Part shown: piece after piece, positions 33,650 through 41,916 of the stretch
Position numbering within the stretch: the first letter of the stretch is position 1
How the letters are laid out: the number at the start of each line of letters is the position of its first letter
Assembly: GCA_003482455.1 (NCBI GenBank)
Contig: DMYW01000037.1
Location: 78,969-142,968, forward strand
Source of the DNA: Rheinheimera sp.
GTDB lineage: Bacteria; Pseudomonadota; Gammaproteobacteria; Enterobacterales; Alteromonadaceae
Direction: 5' to 3'
DNA length: 64,000 bases
The notes under the pieces: generated by a model
What the model saw: only the letters and a program-made list of their open reading frames with translations
Told to the model about the DNA's origin: nothing
Database searches by the model: none
Translations under genes and position numbers: made by a program

Positions 33650-33670
33650 GTGATATTAAATTGATATCAC
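33650..33670. promoter_or_regulatory. inverted repeat operator candidate before the SPFH gene
   Basis: Perfect 7-bp arms GTGATAT and ATATCAC separated by seven bases. The repeat ends 13 bases before the SPFH gene start and also contains TGATAT twice in direct orientation. The second gene of this pair encodes a ribbon-helix-helix protein, so autoregulation at this site is plausible. Confidence 0.5.
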
Positions 33671-33683
33671 ATTGAGGTGAATT

Positions 33684-34538
33684 ATGGTGAGTGAACAAAA
33701 AGCGTCGTCCAATAGTGGTGTGGCGATGATTGGTGGCTTGTTGGTATTGCAGGTGGTCAGTGTCGTGCTGTTAGTGACTATGCCTGGCGTATTAAAGCTT
33801 GTGTTTGCGCTGGCCAGTTTGGCTGTATTGATCAGCTGGTTTGGCTTTTATATGGTGGCACCGAATCAATCGGCCGTGCTGCAGTTATTCGGCCGCTATG
33901 TCGGTACGGACAATATCGAAGGCCTGCGTTGGGCAAACCCGTTTTATAGCAAACAAAAAGTTAGTTTGCGGGTGCGTAACTTCGAAAGCCACAAGCTGAA
34001 AGTCAACGATCATGCAGGTAATCCCGTCGAAATCGCCGCGGTGGTGGTGTGGAAAGTGGTCGACAGTGCGCAAGCCGTGTTTGAAGTGGATGATTACGAA
34101 AACTTCGTCACCATTCAAAGTGAATCAGCGCTACGTCATCTGGCATCGAGTTACGCCTATGAAGCTGAACAGCAAGAAATAAGCTTGCGTAGCAGCGGTG
34201 ATGAAGTGACCGAATTATTGCGCAGTGAGATCCAAGCGAGACTGCAACAAGCTGGTGTGGCAGTGATTGAAGCGCGGATCAGCCATTTGGCTTATGCACC
34301 AGAAGTGGCTAGTGCCATGTTGCAACGCCAGCAAGCACGGGCTGTGGTGATGGCGCGGCAACAAATTGTTGAAGGCGCGGTGGGCATGGTCGAATTAGCA
34401 CTACAGCGTTTGTCAGAAAAACAAGTGGTTGAATTAGATGAAGAACGCAAAGCGGCGATGGTTAGTAATTTGCTGGTGGTGCTGTGTGGTGATCATCAAG
34501 TGACGCCCGTAGTTAATACAGGTAGTTTGTATTCTTAA
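33684..34538 (+). CDS. SPFH/Band 7 membrane protein
   Basis: Protein of 284 residues. Two N-terminal membrane segments (about 12-32 and 36-58) are followed by an SPFH domain (about 60-240) with 'YMVAPNQSAVLQLFGRYVGT', 'GLRWANPFYSKQKVSLRVRNFES' and 'QARLQQAGVAVIEARISHLAYA'. These are stomatin/prohibitin-like features. SPFH proteins form oligomers in membrane microdomains and often modulate membrane proteases. No partner NfeD or FtsH/Hfl gene is adjacent. Instead a small ribbon-helix-helix gene follows after 20 bases. GAGGTG precedes the ATG. Confidence 0.88.
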   Translation: MVSEQKASSNSGVAMIGGLLVLQVVSVVLLVTMPGVLKLVFALASLAVLISWFGFYMVAPNQSAVLQLFGRYVGTDNIEGLRWANPFYSKQKVSLRVRNFESHKLKVNDHAGNPVEIAAVVVWKVVDSAQAVFEVDDYENFVTIQSESALRHLASSYAYEAEQQEISLRSSGDEVTELLRSEIQARLQQAGVAVIEARISHLAYAPEVASAMLQRQQARAVVMARQQIVEGAVGMVELALQRLSEKQVVELDEERKAAMVSNLLVVLCGDHQVTPVVNTGSLYS

Positions 34539-34558
34539 CCGCTCGTTAGGAGATTCAT

Positions 34559-34801
34559 GTGGCTAAAAAAGCCTTTGCCTTGCGAATTGATGAGCAGATG
34601 TTGCTGGCGCTGCAACGCTGGGCCGATGATGAATTTCGAAGCGTCAACGGCCAGATGGAGTTCTTGCTGCGGGAAGCACTGCTCAAGTCTGGCCGGATGA
34701 AGTGGCAACAAGCTCCACAGATGGTGTTGGTTGATGCGGATACCTCGACCGCGGACCTCGCTCAAGACGAGTCAGGAAACGTAGATCCAGCGGTTGACTA
34801 A
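34559..34801 (+). CDS. ribbon-helix-helix (Arc-like) small protein
   Basis: Protein of 80 residues. The first 45 match a ribbon-helix-helix fold: a basic strand 'KKAFALRID' then 'EQMLLALQRWADDEFRSVNGQMEFLLREAL', as in Arc/CopG regulators. The rest is an acidic tail ('DADTSTADLAQDESGNVD'). The start is GTG with AGGAG six bases upstream. It forms a two-gene unit with the SPFH gene and ends at its own terminator. No toxin gene is adjacent, so an antitoxin role is unlikely. It probably regulates the pair or binds near the membrane. Confidence 0.75.
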   Translation: MAKKAFALRIDEQMLLALQRWADDEFRSVNGQMEFLLREALLKSGRMKWQQAPQMVLVDADTSTADLAQDESGNVDPAVD

Positions 34802-34818
34802 CAGCATGTCTTGAATAC

Positions 34819-34850
34819 GAAAAGCCAATCCTTGGGATTGGCTTTTTTAT
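34819..34850. terminator. bidirectional terminator between the RHH gene and pnuC
   Basis: AAGCCAATCC-TTG-GGATTGGCTT stem with A-run and T-run on opposite sides. It ends the SPFH-RHH unit and also lies at the end of pnuC. Confidence 0.9.
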
Positions 34851-35428
34851 TGGGCATTTTGCGTTTGATAAATCCGGCGCCATTGCCAGATGCCATAACA
34901 GACATTGAGCCAGTAGATGCTATAAAACAAGGCGGTTAGTTCAAGGCCGCGGCTGTAATACAGTGGCACCGCAATGGTATTGACAACCAGCCAACACCAC
35001 CAGTTTTCGAGGTAACGGCGCACCAATAAAAACTGCGCCAGCACACTCAGTGTCAGCACTAAGCTGTCCCAAAACGGCGCATAAGCATCGGTAAACAGGT
35101 GCAATAACAGCGCGTAAGCGGCAGCAACCACAATGGCCGCTAGTGCATACAGAGCAAAAGGTTTGCGGGCAATCGATTGAATAGGGCGGCTCGCTTGTTG
35201 TTCGTTACCAACATTGCACGTACTCCAGCTGCGCAAGCCCCATACGGCCGTGCCGATAAAAAATAGCTGCAAGGTGAAGTCGGCATACAGCTGGGTTTGC
35301 CAACACAACACCGCAAATAAGCCGCAACCGACAAAGGTAGCCCACCAGGTCCAGATGGAATTGCGCGCCGCCAAGAAGATCGAGGCGGCAACGGTCAGAT
35401 TGGCGGCGATCTCAAGCCAGCTGGGCAT
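34847..35428 (-). CDS. pnuC: PnuC-family vitamin transporter
   Basis: Integral membrane permease of the PnuC family, which imports B-vitamin precursors such as nicotinamide riboside by facilitated diffusion and phosphorylation trapping. It has 193 residues (E. coli PnuC has 239), with six or seven hydrophobic segments. Motifs are 'WTWWATFVGCGLFAVLCW', 'YADFTLQLFFIGTAVWG', and 'RRYLENWWCWLVVNTIAVPLYYSRG', the C-terminal W/N signature. Its ATG overlaps the panC stop by one base, so it is made with the pantothenate enzymes. Related PnuT and PnuX carriers take thiamine or riboflavin, so the substrate is uncertain. No riboswitch is visible. Confidence 0.85.
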   Translation of the reverse strand: MPSWLEIAANLTVAASIFLAARNSIWTWWATFVGCGLFAVLCWQTQLYADFTLQLFFIGTAVWGLRSWSTCNVGNEQQASRPIQSIARKPFALYALAAIVVAAAYALLLHLFTDAYAPFWDSLVLTLSVLAQFLLVRRYLENWWCWLVVNTIAVPLYYSRGLELTALFYSIYWLNVCYGIWQWRRIYQTQNAQ

Positions 35429-36270
35429 TAGATCTCAAGGTTATCAATCAGGCGGGTGTTGCCTAAATAGGCGGCTAGCAACACCACCAGCGGCTTGCTT
35501 TGGTCATTGGCAGGTTCGAGTGTCGCTCGGTCCACAATGTGGATGTAATCCGGTTTAAAACCCTGTTGCATCAAGTGACTGGCGACTTGTTGTTCAAGCA
35601 AGCGGTAATCGTTGGCACCACTGTGAACTTGTTGTTTGATCCACTGCAGTTGCTGGTAAATCGTCGGGGCAATCGCGCGCTGCTCAGCTGTTAAATAGCC
35701 GTTGCGTGAACTTAACGCCAAACCATCCGCTGCACGCTCAGTGTCAATGCCCATGATTTCAATGGGGAAGGACAAATCGATAGTCATCTGCCGAATAACG
35801 GCCAGCTGCTGATAGTCCTTTTTGCCAAACAAGGCTAAGTCGGGTTGCACTAAATTGAACAGCTTGCTGACGATGGTCGACACCCCCCGGAAATGACCTG
35901 GGCGTGACGCACCGCAGTGGCGATCGCCAATTTTCGGTACTTCAACGGCCGTTTGCACGTCTAAACCACGCGGGTAAATCAGCTCGGGTGTAGGCGTGAA
36001 CACGGCATCGGCTTTGTGCTCGGTTAATCCAGCGCAATCATCGGCTAAGGTACGCGGGTACTTGGCTAAATCTTCAGTCGGGCCAAATTGCATTGGGTTG
36101 ACGAAAATAGACACGATGACGCGGTCGGCGCGCTGACGTGCTTCATCGACTAATTTGAAATGACCCGCGTGTAAATTACCCATGGTCGGCACAAATGCCA
36201 CGGTTTGACCGGCAAGGCGCCACGCTTTGACCGTCGCACGTAGAACTTTAATATCAGAAATCACCAACAT
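35428..36270 (-). CDS. panC: pantothenate synthetase
   Basis: ATP-dependent ligase joining pantoate and beta-alanine to form pantothenate. It has 280 residues. The nucleotidyltransferase motif is 'PTMGNLHAGHFKLV', with 'SIFVNPMQFGPTEDLAKYPRT', 'GKKDYQQLAVIRQM' and the KMSKS-like 'LALSSRNGYLT'. It is downstream of panB after 20 bases and overlaps pnuC by one base. panD, which makes beta-alanine, is absent from this operon. Confidence 0.97.
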   Translation of the reverse strand: MLVISDIKVLRATVKAWRLAGQTVAFVPTMGNLHAGHFKLVDEARQRADRVIVSIFVNPMQFGPTEDLAKYPRTLADDCAGLTEHKADAVFTPTPELIYPRGLDVQTAVEVPKIGDRHCGASRPGHFRGVSTIVSKLFNLVQPDLALFGKKDYQQLAVIRQMTIDLSFPIEIMGIDTERAADGLALSSRNGYLTAEQRAIAPTIYQQLQWIKQQVHSGANDYRLLEQQVASHLMQQGFKPDYIHIVDRATLEPANDQSKPLVVLLAAYLGNTRLIDNLEI

Positions 36271-36290
36271 AACAAGGAAGGCTCCGCGGC

Positions 36291-37082
36291 TTAAAAACTG
36301 TGCTCTGGCCCTGGGAAGCGGCCTTGTTTGACGTCTTGCACGTACCGAGCAATAGCTTGTTTGATATCGCCAGTTTCTTGCAAGAAGTTCTTCGAGAATT
36401 TCGGAATATAACCGCTACTAATGCCGAGCAAATCATGCATCACTAGCACTTGGCCATCGGTGACTGGGCCTGCGCCAATACCGATGACTGGAATACGCAG
36501 CGCTTTGCTGATCCGATCGGCCAAATGGGTTGGGATACATTCTACCACCAGCAACTGCACTCCCGCCTCTTCCAGCGCCAGCGCTTGCGCCAAAATATGA
36601 TCGGCGGCGGCGTCGTCGCGACCTTGCACTTTAAAGCCACCAAACACATGCACCGATTGCGGCGTTAAACCAATGTGACCACACACCGGCACACCACGTT
36701 CAGTCAGCGCTTTGATGGTGGGCAATAAAAATTCACCACCTTCCATTTTTACCATGTTGGCGCCGGCTTGCATCATAGGCACCACGGTTTGGAAGGTTTG
36801 CTCGGGTGTGGCATAACTCATAAACGGCATGTCGGCGATCACAAAGGCTTGCGGCGCACCGGCGCGCACGCAGCGTACATGGTAAGCAATTTGCTCGACA
36901 GTTACGGGTAGGGTATCGGCGTGGCCCTGTAGCACCATACCTAAGGAATCACCGACCAGAATGGTTTCAACGCCTTGCTCGGCAAACAGTTTGGCAAAAC
37001 TGGCGTCGTACGCGGTTAACATGGTGATTTTTTCGCCTTGCTGCTTCATTTTTAGCAAGGTTGCGGTGGTAATTTTAGCCAT
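36291..37082 (-). CDS. panB: 3-methyl-2-oxobutanoate hydroxymethyltransferase
   Basis: First committed step of pantothenate synthesis, adding a hydroxymethyl group from methylene-THF to ketoisovalerate. It has 263 residues. 'MLTAYDASFAKLFAEQGVETILVGDSLGMVLQGH' (shown as separate known motifs: TAYDAS, VGDSLGM) carries the magnesium-binding aspartates. 'VKMEGG' and 'CIPTHLADRISKALRIPVIGIGAG' include the catalytic Glu region. It begins downstream of a terminator that separates it from folK, so it probably has its own promoter. Confidence 0.97.
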   Translation of the reverse strand: MAKITTATLLKMKQQGEKITMLTAYDASFAKLFAEQGVETILVGDSLGMVLQGHADTLPVTVEQIAYHVRCVRAGAPQAFVIADMPFMSYATPEQTFQTVVPMMQAGANMVKMEGGEFLLPTIKALTERGVPVCGHIGLTPQSVHVFGGFKVQGRDDAAADHILAQALALEEAGVQLLVVECIPTHLADRISKALRIPVIGIGAGPVTDGQVLVMHDLLGISSGYIPKFSKNFLQETGDIKQAIARYVQDVKQGRFPGPEHSF

Positions 37083-37152
37083 TTTTGCTCATCCGACCAT
37101 TGTCCAAAACGCGCGCACGATGGCATATCTGCTGCGTGATGGCAAGGATTGT

Positions 37153-37180
37153 ATAAAAAAGCCGGCGTTATGCCGGCCTT
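37153..37180 (-). terminator. Rho-independent terminator between folK and panB
   Basis: On the minus strand GCCGGC-ATAAC-GCCGGC followed by TTTTTTATA. It lies about 80 bases after the folK stop and splits the dksA-to-panC run into two transcription units. Confidence 0.85.
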
Positions 37181-37257
37181 GGTGTCATCGCGTGTTGCGG
37201 CGTTCACGCGTGCGTCGTGCCGACTCAGGGTGCGACGGCAGCGCATCTTCGTTCACT

Positions 37258-37755
37258 TTAAAACTCAACACGACCTAATACAGTTAAGCCGTTTAATGGC
37301 ACTTTCGCCAACAGGCTCGACAGCGGCCCGTGCGTCGGCACCTCAAGCGTCGGCGCAATTTCCGCAAGCGGATATAACACAAATTCGCGCAAGTGCATGC
37401 CGTAATGCGGCACCGTTAAACGCTCATCATCCAGCTGCAACTCGCCAAACAACAGGATGTCCAGATCCAAAGTGCGTGGCCCCCAGCGCTCGGCTTTACG
37501 GGTGCGGCCCTGGGTTTGTTCAATCTGCTGTAATGCATCGAGCAATTGGTGCGGGCTCAGCGATGTGGCTAATTGCGCCACGGCATTGACATAATCCGGC
37601 TGGTCTTGCGGCCCCATCGGCTTGGAGCCATACAGCGAGCTTATGGCAATCAACTGAGTGCTAGGCAGCTGACGAAGCGCCCGTGCGGCCGTCTGTAACT
37701 GCTGCAGCGGTTGATGCAAATTGGCGCCAAGACCAATAAAGACTTGGTGTTGCAT
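37258..37755 (-). CDS. folK: 6-hydroxymethyl-7,8-dihydropterin pyrophosphokinase
   Basis: Folate pathway kinase of 165 residues. Motifs are 'FIGLGANL', 'SSLYGSKPMGPQDQPDYVNAVAQLAT', 'QGRTRKAERWGPRTLDLDILLFG' (HPPK signature with Mg-binding Asp pair) and 'VPHYGMHLREFVLYPLAEIAP'. The ATG at 37755 overlaps the pcnB stop (TGATG); a TTG one codon earlier is less likely. The order pcnB-folK-panB is the classic gammaproteobacterial one. Confidence 0.96.
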   Translation of the reverse strand: MQHQVFIGLGANLHQPLQQLQTAARALRQLPSTQLIAISSLYGSKPMGPQDQPDYVNAVAQLATSLSPHQLLDALQQIEQTQGRTRKAERWGPRTLDLDILLFGELQLDDERLTVPHYGMHLREFVLYPLAEIAPTLEVPTHGPLSSLLAKVPLNGLTVLGRVEF

Positions 37756-39314
37756 CAAACTGCTGGATCCGTCTTTTTCTTCGGCGCGCGGCGACGACGT
37801 TTCGGCCGTGCTTTTTCAATGCCTTCTTTGCCAAGGCCAAGCACTAACTCTTCACGGCCTTCGTCGTCAGCATCGACAAATCGTTGCCACCAGAATGCCA
37901 TCTCTGCAGTGGCGCCGCCTTCAGCTTTGCCGCGCAATTGCAAGAAGTCATAAGCGCCACGGAACTTGGGTTGCTCCATCAATTTAAAGGCGCGACGGCC
38001 GGCGCGTTTAGTCAAACGGCCTTGCAGCGACCACAAGTCACGGATACTTAAAGTAAAACGTTTCGGAATGCCGATTTGACGGCAGACGTCGTCCAGCACT
38101 TCGGTCATGGCGATATTCAGCGCGTCAATGTCATTAAGGCCACTTTCAATCAACAGCGTCTGCATACGTAGCTCCACCGGATACCACAGCAGCGCGGCGT
38201 AAACATACGCAGGCGTCACTGGTTTATCCAACGCCACTCGCTCGTCGGTATCTTGCAGTGCTGTGGTGATCAGGTTCAACACTTTGCCGTCGCTGTCTTG
38301 CTTGAGCACCTTGTGCACTTGCGGCAACAGCTGCTTTAACACGCCAAAATCGCGCATCATGATGAAGTTATCAAAGGCTTTACCCGCCAATAACAACTTC
38401 AGCGACTCATCGAATAAACGCGCCGACGGAATATTTTTCAACAGGACCGCTAATTCATGAATTGGCTCGGCCGTGGCTGGCGCTATATCCATATTCAGCT
38501 TGGTGGCAAAGCGGATAGCGCGCAGCATCCGCACCGGATCTTCACGGTAACGGGTTTCTGGGTCACCAATCAGTTCAATGCGCCGGGCTTTGATCGCTTC
38601 GACACCATTGGCGAAGTCGTAAATGGCAAAATCGCTGACCGAATAATACAAGGCATTGATGGTGAAATCGCGGCGCTCGGCGTCTTCGTCGATGGTGCCA
38701 TAGACGTTATCGCGCAGGATTTGGCCGTGGTCTGATTGCATACCGGCTGGGGTAGTTTCTTCCTCGTCCCCACTGGCGTGGTGGCCACGGAAGGTAGCAA
38801 CTTCAATAATTTCACGGCCAAACACCACATGGGCTAAGCGAAAGCGACGGCCAATCAAGCGGCAGTTTTTAAACACCTGACGCACTTGTTCTGGATGCGC
38901 GTTAGTCACCACGTCGAAATCTTTCGGAATTTGTCCCAATAACAAGTCGCGAATACAGCCGCCTACGAGGTAGGCTTCATAGCCGGCGTCTTTTAAGCGA
39001 TACAAGACTTTAAGTGCGTTTGGGCTGATGTCTTTACGTGAGATGTTGTGTTGGTCACGTGGGATCACGGTCAGCGGTGGTAACACCGAATCGTCGCGAC
39101 GAGTGCCACCAACGATGCCCGCAGGCACAGGACCACGCGATGCTTTGGCGCGATCGGACGTGCGTTCGGCCACAGGTTTGTCGCGGCGGCGACGTGGCCC
39201 GCGATTTGGTTCTGTGTTGTTGTTTGGCTGCTCGAATTCGGCAACCGCTTGTTGGATCTCTTTGGCTTTTTTGCCGGTTAATTTACGACGGCAAAAGTCT
39301 AACACTTTGGAAAT
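37755..39314 (-). CDS. pcnB: poly(A) polymerase I
   Basis: Adds 3' poly(A) tails that promote RNA decay. The nucleotidyltransferase head domain has 'YLVGGCIRDLLLG' and 'DFDVVTNAHP' (catalytic Asp pair), and 'GRRFRLAHVVFGREIIEVATFRG' distinguishes it from CCA-adding enzymes. The basic C-terminus is 'RPKRRRRAPKKK'. There is no ATG: GTG at 39305 lies 19 bases from AAGGAG, too far. In-frame ATT (39314) and ATA (39317) lie 10 and 7 bases from it. E. coli pcnB starts at AUU. Starting at ATA gives 'MISKVLDFCRR', co-linear with E. coli 'MFTRVANFCRK'. I list ATT (519 residues). A 293-base gap upstream may hold its own promoter. Confidence 0.93.
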   Translation of the reverse strand: MSKVLDFCRRKLTGKKAKEIQQAVAEFEQPNNNTEPNRGPRRRRDKPVAERTSDRAKASRGPVPAGIVGGTRRDDSVLPPLTVIPRDQHNISRKDISPNALKVLYRLKDAGYEAYLVGGCIRDLLLGQIPKDFDVVTNAHPEQVRQVFKNCRLIGRRFRLAHVVFGREIIEVATFRGHHASGDEEETTPAGMQSDHGQILRDNVYGTIDEDAERRDFTINALYYSVSDFAIYDFANGVEAIKARRIELIGDPETRYREDPVRMLRAIRFATKLNMDIAPATAEPIHELAVLLKNIPSARLFDESLKLLLAGKAFDNFIMMRDFGVLKQLLPQVHKVLKQDSDGKVLNLITTALQDTDERVALDKPVTPAYVYAALLWYPVELRMQTLLIESGLNDIDALNIAMTEVLDDVCRQIGIPKRFTLSIRDLWSLQGRLTKRAGRRAFKLMEQPKFRGAYDFLQLRGKAEGGATAEMAFWWQRFVDADDEGREELVLGLGKEGIEKARPKRRRRAPKKKTDPAV

Positions 39315-39607
39315 TATGGCTTTTCTCCTTGGAGATGAGGCTCAATTGAGGCCAGTATGCCGGTCATGCAACGTTGGGACTAAAAATGCAGAGGACGTCG
39401 GCAAAAAAAGTGGCGGTATGATAGCGCAGCCTGTCGAAAAAATGAATGAAAACGACGGCAAAAGCGCCGGTCATTTGCAAGCGCTGGCCGGTGGCTGCTT
39501 ATGGACGTGATAGGACAGGCATCAGGGCGTAAACGCGGCGCCTTGCTTTAACGAGTTTGTTGGGGTTTTAGCCAGCATCGCCAGCCAATGAGGCGCAACT
39601 GTCGCGG

Positions 39608-40504
39608 TTAGGCAAAATCCAAGGTGACGACTTTGGCCGCTTTGGGCACATGCTGCAGCGAAAAATGCTCGACTGCATATTGGAGCAACTCCGCTGGCGC
39701 TGCGCCATGTAAGTCTTTGGGCACGACTTGGCCCAAAAATTCCAGCGCTGCTTGCATCGCCGAGGACGCAGGGAAACTCTCAATCGCCGTAGCGTGGTTT
39801 TGTTTGCTGAGTTTAAATTCAGGGCTTGCCATCGCCAGCGGCAAATGGCCGTATTCGGGCGCTGGAGCGCCGAGCAAACCAAACAAATGCTGCTGGCGCG
39901 GTGTCATCTCGAGCAAGTCAGCACCACGGATCACTTGGCTGATCCCTTGGCTTAAATCATCAATCACCACCACAAGTTGGTAGGAGAACAAGCCATCGCG
40001 GCGTTTGACGCTGTAATGTTCTTGTGCCAATGCCGTGCTTATCGAGCATTTGCCTAAGATCAGATCCGAAAATTCAGTCGCTACACCGTCGGCGCGTAAG
40101 CGCCAGGCCAGTGTGCCGTCAGTGAGGCGGCGGTGCTGACAAAAACCATCATACAAGCCACCAAGGCTGGAAATACGCGCGCGCGAGCAATCGCAGCCGT
40201 ATAACAAATCACGACTTTGCAGCTGGGTAAAATAATCTTGGTACAGGTCAAGGCGCTGGCTTTGGTGGGCAATGTCACCATCCCAAAGCAAACCAAAGGA
40301 TTCAAGCGTGCGCAAGATACTGTCGGCGGCGCCGATTTGTGTGCGTGGCGTGTCGATATCTTCAATACGAACGAGCCACTGACCGCCCGCGGCACGCGCG
40401 GCGAGGTAGCTACCGACGGCGGCTACCAAGGACCCAAAATGCAAAGGGCCGGATGGCGATGGCGCAAACCGACCCCTGACAACAGACTTGGCGATAGTCA
40501 TCAT
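39608..40504 (-). CDS. gluQ: glutamyl-Q tRNA(Asp) synthetase
   Basis: GluRS paralogue that attaches glutamate to queuosine in tRNA-Asp. It has 298 residues and lacks the anticodon-binding domain. It has 'GRFAPSPSGPLHFGSL' (HIGH-like), the zinc site 'YGCDCSRARI...YDGFCQH', and a KMSKS-like 'FKLSKQNHA'. The ATG overlaps the dksA TAA by one base, the coupling known in other gammaproteobacteria. Two adjacent ATG codons could start it. Confidence 0.95.
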   Translation of the reverse strand: MMTIAKSVVRGRFAPSPSGPLHFGSLVAAVGSYLAARAAGGQWLVRIEDIDTPRTQIGAADSILRTLESFGLLWDGDIAHQSQRLDLYQDYFTQLQSRDLLYGCDCSRARISSLGGLYDGFCQHRRLTDGTLAWRLRADGVATEFSDLILGKCSISTALAQEHYSVKRRDGLFSYQLVVVIDDLSQGISQVIRGADLLEMTPRQQHLFGLLGAPAPEYGHLPLAMASPEFKLSKQNHATAIESFPASSAMQAALEFLGQVVPKDLHGAAPAELLQYAVEHFSLQHVPKAAKVVTLDFA

Positions 40505-40953
40505 TAACCGCCGAGTTGTTTTTCCTTAATTTCCGCCAATGTTTTGCAATCGATGCATTGGTCGGCGGTAGGACGCGCTTCTAAACGCTTGATACCGATC
40601 TCGATACCACAGGTGTCGCAATAACCGAAATCTTCGTCTTCGATTTTTTGCAGCGTTTTTTCGATTTTCTTCAGCAGCTTACGTTCACGGTCCCGTGCAC
40701 GTAGTTCGAGGCTAAATTCTTCCTCTTGCGCAGCACGGTCGACTGGATCTGGGAAGTTCGCCGCTTCATCGGCCATGTGGGTTTTCGTGCGGTCAACTTC
40801 TTCGCGTAATTGTTGACGCCATGCATCCAAAATTTTGCGGAAATGCTCCAGCTGCTTTGGATTCATGTATTCTTCGCCCGGTGCTTCCTGATACGGATCG
40901 ACACCGGCCATGGCCAACAGACCAAGTGATTTGTTAGTTTTGCCTTCTGGCAT
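40504..40953 (-). CDS. dksA: RNA polymerase-binding transcription factor DksA
   Basis: Partner of ppGpp in the stringent response that binds the RNA polymerase secondary channel. It has 149 residues. The coiled-coil tip carries Asp69 and Asp72 ('FPDPVDRA'). The zinc finger uses Cys112, Cys115, Cys133 and Cys136 ('CDTCG...CIDC'), so it is the zinc-containing, not the Cys-less, type. I chose the ATG at 40953 because AGGAG is six bases upstream and the family starts 'MPEGK'. It heads the run dksA-gluQ-pcnB-folK. Confidence 0.98.
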   Translation of the reverse strand: MPEGKTNKSLGLLAMAGVDPYQEAPGEEYMNPKQLEHFRKILDAWRQQLREEVDRTKTHMADEAANFPDPVDRAAQEEEFSLELRARDRERKLLKKIEKTLQKIEDEDFGYCDTCGIEIGIKRLEARPTADQCIDCKTLAEIKEKQLGG

Positions 40954-41109
40954 GGTAATCTCCTGTCGCACAGTGCCAAGCAAAAAGATGGCGGATATTG
41001 ATAGCAGAATCTTTTTGCTGTCGCAATGCCCTTGGCGGGCAAAGACGCGGGAGTATAACCGCGATTTTGGCAAGCGTCACGGCCGGATCTGCATTTTCTA
41101 GGAGTTTTG

Positions 41110-41916
41110 ATGGAACTTTGGTGGGCATTTTTAGTACTTGGCGCGGCGGTTGGATTTTTTGCCGGCCTGTTGGGGATTGGTGGGGGCGGCATCATGGTGC
41201 CTGTACTGACCAGCTTGTTTATGACACTTGGTTTTGCACCTGAACATTTAGTGCATCAAGCGCTCGCCACCTCGATGGCGTCGATTATTTTAACGGCGGC
41301 GGCCAGTGCGCGTAGCCACCATCAACACCAAGCCGTGTTGTGGCCAGTCGCCGCGAAATTGGGCGTTGGCGTAGTGCTGGGTACCTTGGTGGCATCCCAG
41401 CTGGCGGCGCAATTTGACGCCTTGGTGCTGGCAATAATTTTTGCCGTGTTTATGAGTTATGTCGCACTGCAAATGTTATTGAATTTCAAACCGAAACCGT
41501 CACGCCAGCTTCCCAGCAGCCCGACGCTGACCGCGGCGGGTGCAGGCATAGGTGCTATGTCGGCGCTCGTGGCCATTGGTGGCGGCACGCTGACGGTGCC
41601 ACTGCTGACCTGGTGCAACGTCAAAATGCAACAAGCCATTGGAACCTCCGCCGCCGTCGGGTTGCCGATTGCGATCACCGGCACTGTGGGATACATCATC
41701 GCCGGTTGGGGCGCCTCCGGCATGCCGCCGTACAGTGTCGGTTTTGTCTATCTACCGGCAGTGGTATTGATTTCGCTAGTGAGCGTGTTCACCGCGCCGC
41801 TTGGCGTGCGACTAGCGCATCGTTTGCCAGTGGCTGTACTAAAGAAGGTCTTTGCGCTGTTGTTGTTTGGGCTTGCGGGAAAAATGTTGTTGACGGTTGT
41901 GGGGAGTGCAGCTTAA
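41110..41916 (+). CDS. TSUP family permease (TauE/SafE type)
   Basis: Membrane transporter of 268 residues with about eight hydrophobic segments. The internal repeat typical of TSUP proteins shows as 'FFAGLLGIGGGGIMVPVL' near the start and 'AMSALVAIGGGTLTVPLL' in the middle. Family members export or import sulfite, sulfoacetate or thiosulfate; the substrate here is unknown. AGGAG is five bases before the ATG at 41110. It is divergent from dksA and has no obvious sulfur genes nearby. Confidence 0.88.
   Translation: MELWWAFLVLGAAVGFFAGLLGIGGGGIMVPVLTSLFMTLGFAPEHLVHQALATSMASIILTAAASARSHHQHQAVLWPVAAKLGVGVVLGTLVASQLAAQFDALVLAIIFAVFMSYVALQMLLNFKPKPSRQLPSSPTLTAAGAGIGAMSALVAIGGGTLTVPLLTWCNVKMQQAIGTSAAVGLPIAITGTVGYIIAGWGASGMPPYSVGFVYLPAVVLISLVSVFTAPLGVRLAHRLPVAVLKKVFALLLFGLAGKMLLTVVGSAA

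Noticed and set aside
34559..34801. Ribbon-helix-helix protein as an antitoxin
   Set aside because: No toxin-sized gene is adjacent on either side; the neighbours are an SPFH gene and, beyond a terminator, pnuC.
35214..35558. Open reading frames antisense to pnuC/panC and other long genes
   Set aside because: They lack ribosome binding sites and family similarity and simply mirror the codon pattern of the true genes.
37083..37257. Small gene in the folK-panB gap
   Set aside because: Frames here have no ribosome binding site and cross the terminator stem.
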